A stretch of 8,088 bases of DNA, from assembly GCA_946409475.1 (NCBI GenBank), contig CAMJWQ010000151.1, forward strand, positions 1-8,088, written 5' to 3'. A program made the position numbers and the translations under genes. This DNA is from an uncultured Lachnospiraceae bacterium (GTDB taxonomy: Bacteria > Bacillota > Clostridia > Lachnospirales > Lachnospiraceae). Shown here one piece after another: positions 6,518-8,088 of the stretch. The first letter of the stretch is position 1. Each line of letters starts with the position of its first letter. Under the pieces are notes generated by a model. That model saw nothing but the letters and a program-made list of their open reading frames with translations, ran no database searches and was not told where the DNA came from.

Positions 6518-7447
6518 ATGAAAAGAATAGTTGTAATTATCAGCCTCCTTATATGCTTACTATTACTTGGGGGCTGCCAATCCAAAGAGAAAACAGCGGC
6601 TGAGTACAAAATGTATTATGTGAATAAAGAAGAAACAGAACTGGTTCCGGTGGCCTATGAAACGGAAGAAACGGATCCTGTCAAATTATTGGATGAGTTT
6701 ATGGTGAAGCTGCTGTCGACTCCCAATGATTTGGACACACGAAAGCCTATACCGAATAATGTGCAGATTCTAAATTATCATCTGGATAACAAGCAGGTTT
6801 ATATTAATTTTGACGATCATTATAAAGAAATGAATAATATTACGGAAATTTTGTTGAGGGCGGCTGTGGTCCGTACATTAACACAAATTGAAGGGATAGA
6901 ATATGTTTCCTTTTATTTAAATGATAATCCGATGGTAGACAGCTATAATAATCCCATTGGGATCATGACAAATGACAGCTTTATAGAAAATGCAGGTGAA
7001 GAAATTAATTCCTATCAAAGAACGGAGCTTACCTTATATTTTGCAAATGAAACCGGTAATAAATTGGTAGAGGATACGGTAGAGGTAGTTCACAGCAGTA
7101 ATATATCTCTTGAAAAATTAGTGGTGGAGCAATTAATTGCAGGCCCTTCAAAAGAAGGTTTATATCCAAGCATTCCCGATACTACGAAGGTAATCGGTGT
7201 TTCCGTAAAAGAGGGAATTTGCTATGTGAATTTAAGTGAAGGCTTTCTGGCAGAAGGTCTTGATGTTTCGGAGTCAATACCCATATATTCTATCACTAAT
7301 TCCTTATCGGAATTATCCAATATCAATAAGGTACAGATATCCATAAACGGTGAAACGAATCGGACATATAAAGGAAATATCAATTTTTCAACGATTTTTG
7401 AAAGGAATTTGGATATCATAGAAACAAGTGAGGATACAAATGATTAA
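6518..7447 (+). CDS. Lipoprotein with two GerMN domains
   Basis: The 309-residue protein begins with a basic N-terminus and hydrophobic stretch (4-17) ending in the lipobox LGGC with Cys20, so it should be lipid-anchored on the outside of the membrane. Two homologous domains follow, at about 31-152 and 168-292. Each has a strand (MYYVN; LTLYFAN), a helix (LLDEFMVKLLSTP; LEKLVVEQLIAGP), a proline-rich turn with Ile-Pro, and a short β unit (KQVYINF; GICYVNLSEGF), the GerMN pattern. Bacillus GerM, a sporulation/germination lipoprotein, also carries two such domains. Actinobacterial LpqB, which partners the MtrB kinase, carries one. Here it starts 14 bases after the kinase with a GAAAGG site and overlaps comEC by 8 bases. 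That suggests a role with the kinase's outside domain or with the envelope rather than spores, though a sporulation role cannot be excluded. Confidence 0.82.
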   Translation: MKRIVVIISLLICLLLLGGCQSKEKTAAEYKMYYVNKEETELVPVAYETEETDPVKLLDEFMVKLLSTPNDLDTRKPIPNNVQILNYHLDNKQVYINFDDHYKEMNNITEILLRAAVVRTLTQIEGIEYVSFYLNDNPMVDSYNNPIGIMTNDSFIENAGEEINSYQRTELTLYFANETGNKLVEDTVEVVHSSNISLEKLVVEQLIAGPSKEGLYPSIPDTTKVIGVSVKEGICYVNLSEGFLAEGLDVSESIPIYSITNSLSELSNINKVQISINGETNRTYKGNINFSTIFERNLDIIETSEDTND

Positions 7448-8088
7448 ACGTCCGCTATGTGTGGTGGGAACCATATTCGTATTGTTTACCGTTCTGTTTA
7501 TTCTGGTAAAGCAAGACCCCGTCAGTGAAAGCCTGGCTGCTGACGGGGATGACATAACCATAGCCGGAATTTTATACAAGAAGGAATTAAAAGAATATCA
7601 AACAATTCTATATATCAAACAAGCATATCTGATTTCATCATCAAATATTTCGCCCGGTAATGATAAAAAAAATAATCAAGTTTCAATTTTGGTATATCTT
7701 AAGAAATCCGGAGATAAAAATACTGATTTTGATAAATATGAAGAAAAATTGAATATAGGTGCGTACTTAAAAATAAAAGGCAGATTTTATAAATTTTCCG
7801 TTTCCACTAATAAAGGGCAGTTTAATGAGCAAAATTATTATGGCAGCATGGAAATGGACGGAGTCTTACATAATGCCGAAATCCTTGCAGAAAGTAAAAG
7901 CTATCAACCCTACATGGAAGGCCTGTCGGATATTAACAGGTATTTAGGTAATCAATTAGATAAGCTTTTTGAGAAGAAGGATGCTTCTGTTCTGAAGGCG
8001 ATGCTCTTAGGTGATAAAACGCAGTTGGATAAAGAAATCAAAAATTTATATAAGATAAACGGAATAGCTCATATTCTGGCAATATCAG
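7440..8088 (+). CDS. comEC: ComEC DNA-uptake channel, N-terminal part (3' end outside window)
   Basis: An open frame of 216 codons runs off the window edge. ComEC forms the inner-membrane channel through which one strand of transforming DNA enters. The fragment has one hydrophobic segment (about 6-23) and then a DUF4131-like extracytoplasmic β-rich region (about 38-155, including GAYLKIKGRFYKF and GQFNEQNYYGSM). The opening of the Competence domain follows, with LKAMLLGDKTQLDKEI (about 184-199) and NGIAHILAIS (207-216). The last motif is the hallmark 'HLLAISGLH' of the family, and the sequence ends right after its serine codon. The ATG overlaps the GerMN gene by 8 bases and is served by GTGAGG 6 bases upstream. 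The full protein is usually 700-800 residues, so membrane helices and any C-terminal metallo-β-lactamase-like domain lie beyond the window. Confidence 0.93.
   Translation, partial: MIKRPLCVVGTIFVLFTVLFILVKQDPVSESLAADGDDITIAGILYKKELKEYQTILYIKQAYLISSSNISPGNDKKNNQVSILVYLKKSGDKNTDFDKYEEKLNIGAYLKIKGRFYKFSVSTNKGQFNEQNYYGSMEMDGVLHNAEILAESKSYQPYMEGLSDINRYLGNQLDKLFEKKDASVLKAMLLGDKTQLDKEIKNLYKINGIAHILAIS

Noticed and set aside
1..8088. CRISPR array, tRNA, rRNA, insertion sequence or prophage genes
   Set aside because: I saw no regularly spaced direct repeats, no tRNA or rRNA sequence, and no transposase, integrase or phage protein in any frame.

Overview
The window looks like chromosomal DNA of a low-GC anaerobic Firmicute, most likely a Clostridia/Lachnospiraceae-type organism. 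The reasons are an AT-rich genome with strong AGGAGG-like ribosome binding sites, arginine genes in Firmicute style, a ComEA/ComEC DNA-uptake locus, a GerM-type lipoprotein, and OmpR/HisKA signalling proteins typical of Clostridia. The genus assignment is inference from protein style only. Every gene I accept is on the + strand.

Region 1 (1-2846) is the end of an arginine operon. It holds the last 89 codons of argB (acetylglutamate kinase), an overlapping complete argD (acetylornithine aminotransferase), and, 22 bases later, an extracellular solute-binding protein that is membrane-anchored rather than lipid-anchored and has no transporter partners in view.

Region 2 (2847-3156) has no credible gene. 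It holds a compact, GC-rich block (2878-3065) of at least five perfect inverted repeats, including a CCC-TTCG-GGG tetraloop hairpin and a 10-bp terminal stem. It looks like a structured RNA or a dispersed palindromic repeat element.

Region 3 (3157-3588) is a single small membrane protein of the YdcZ/DUF606 branch of the drug/metabolite transporter superfamily.

Region 4 (3606 to the end) is a tight operon with a clear sigma-A-type promoter (TTGTAA-17-TACAAT) and a hairpin that runs into the first ribosome binding site. In order it encodes a lipoprotein ComEA (SLBB plus helix-hairpin-helix DNA-binding domain), an OmpR-family response regulator, a transmembrane histidine kinase, a lipoprotein with two GerMN domains, and the start of ComEC, the DNA-uptake channel. 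ComEC is cut by the window edge inside its HILAISG motif. The gene spacings are 8, overlap, 14 and overlap (8).

The noteworthy point is that a complete two-component system plus a GerMN lipoprotein sits between comEA and comEC, where Bacillus has comEB. The regulator-kinase-GerMN lipoprotein trio resembles the actinobacterial MtrA-MtrB-LpqB module. This suggests an envelope-sensing system physically linked to DNA uptake. It is an inference from gene order and domain content, not a demonstrated function.
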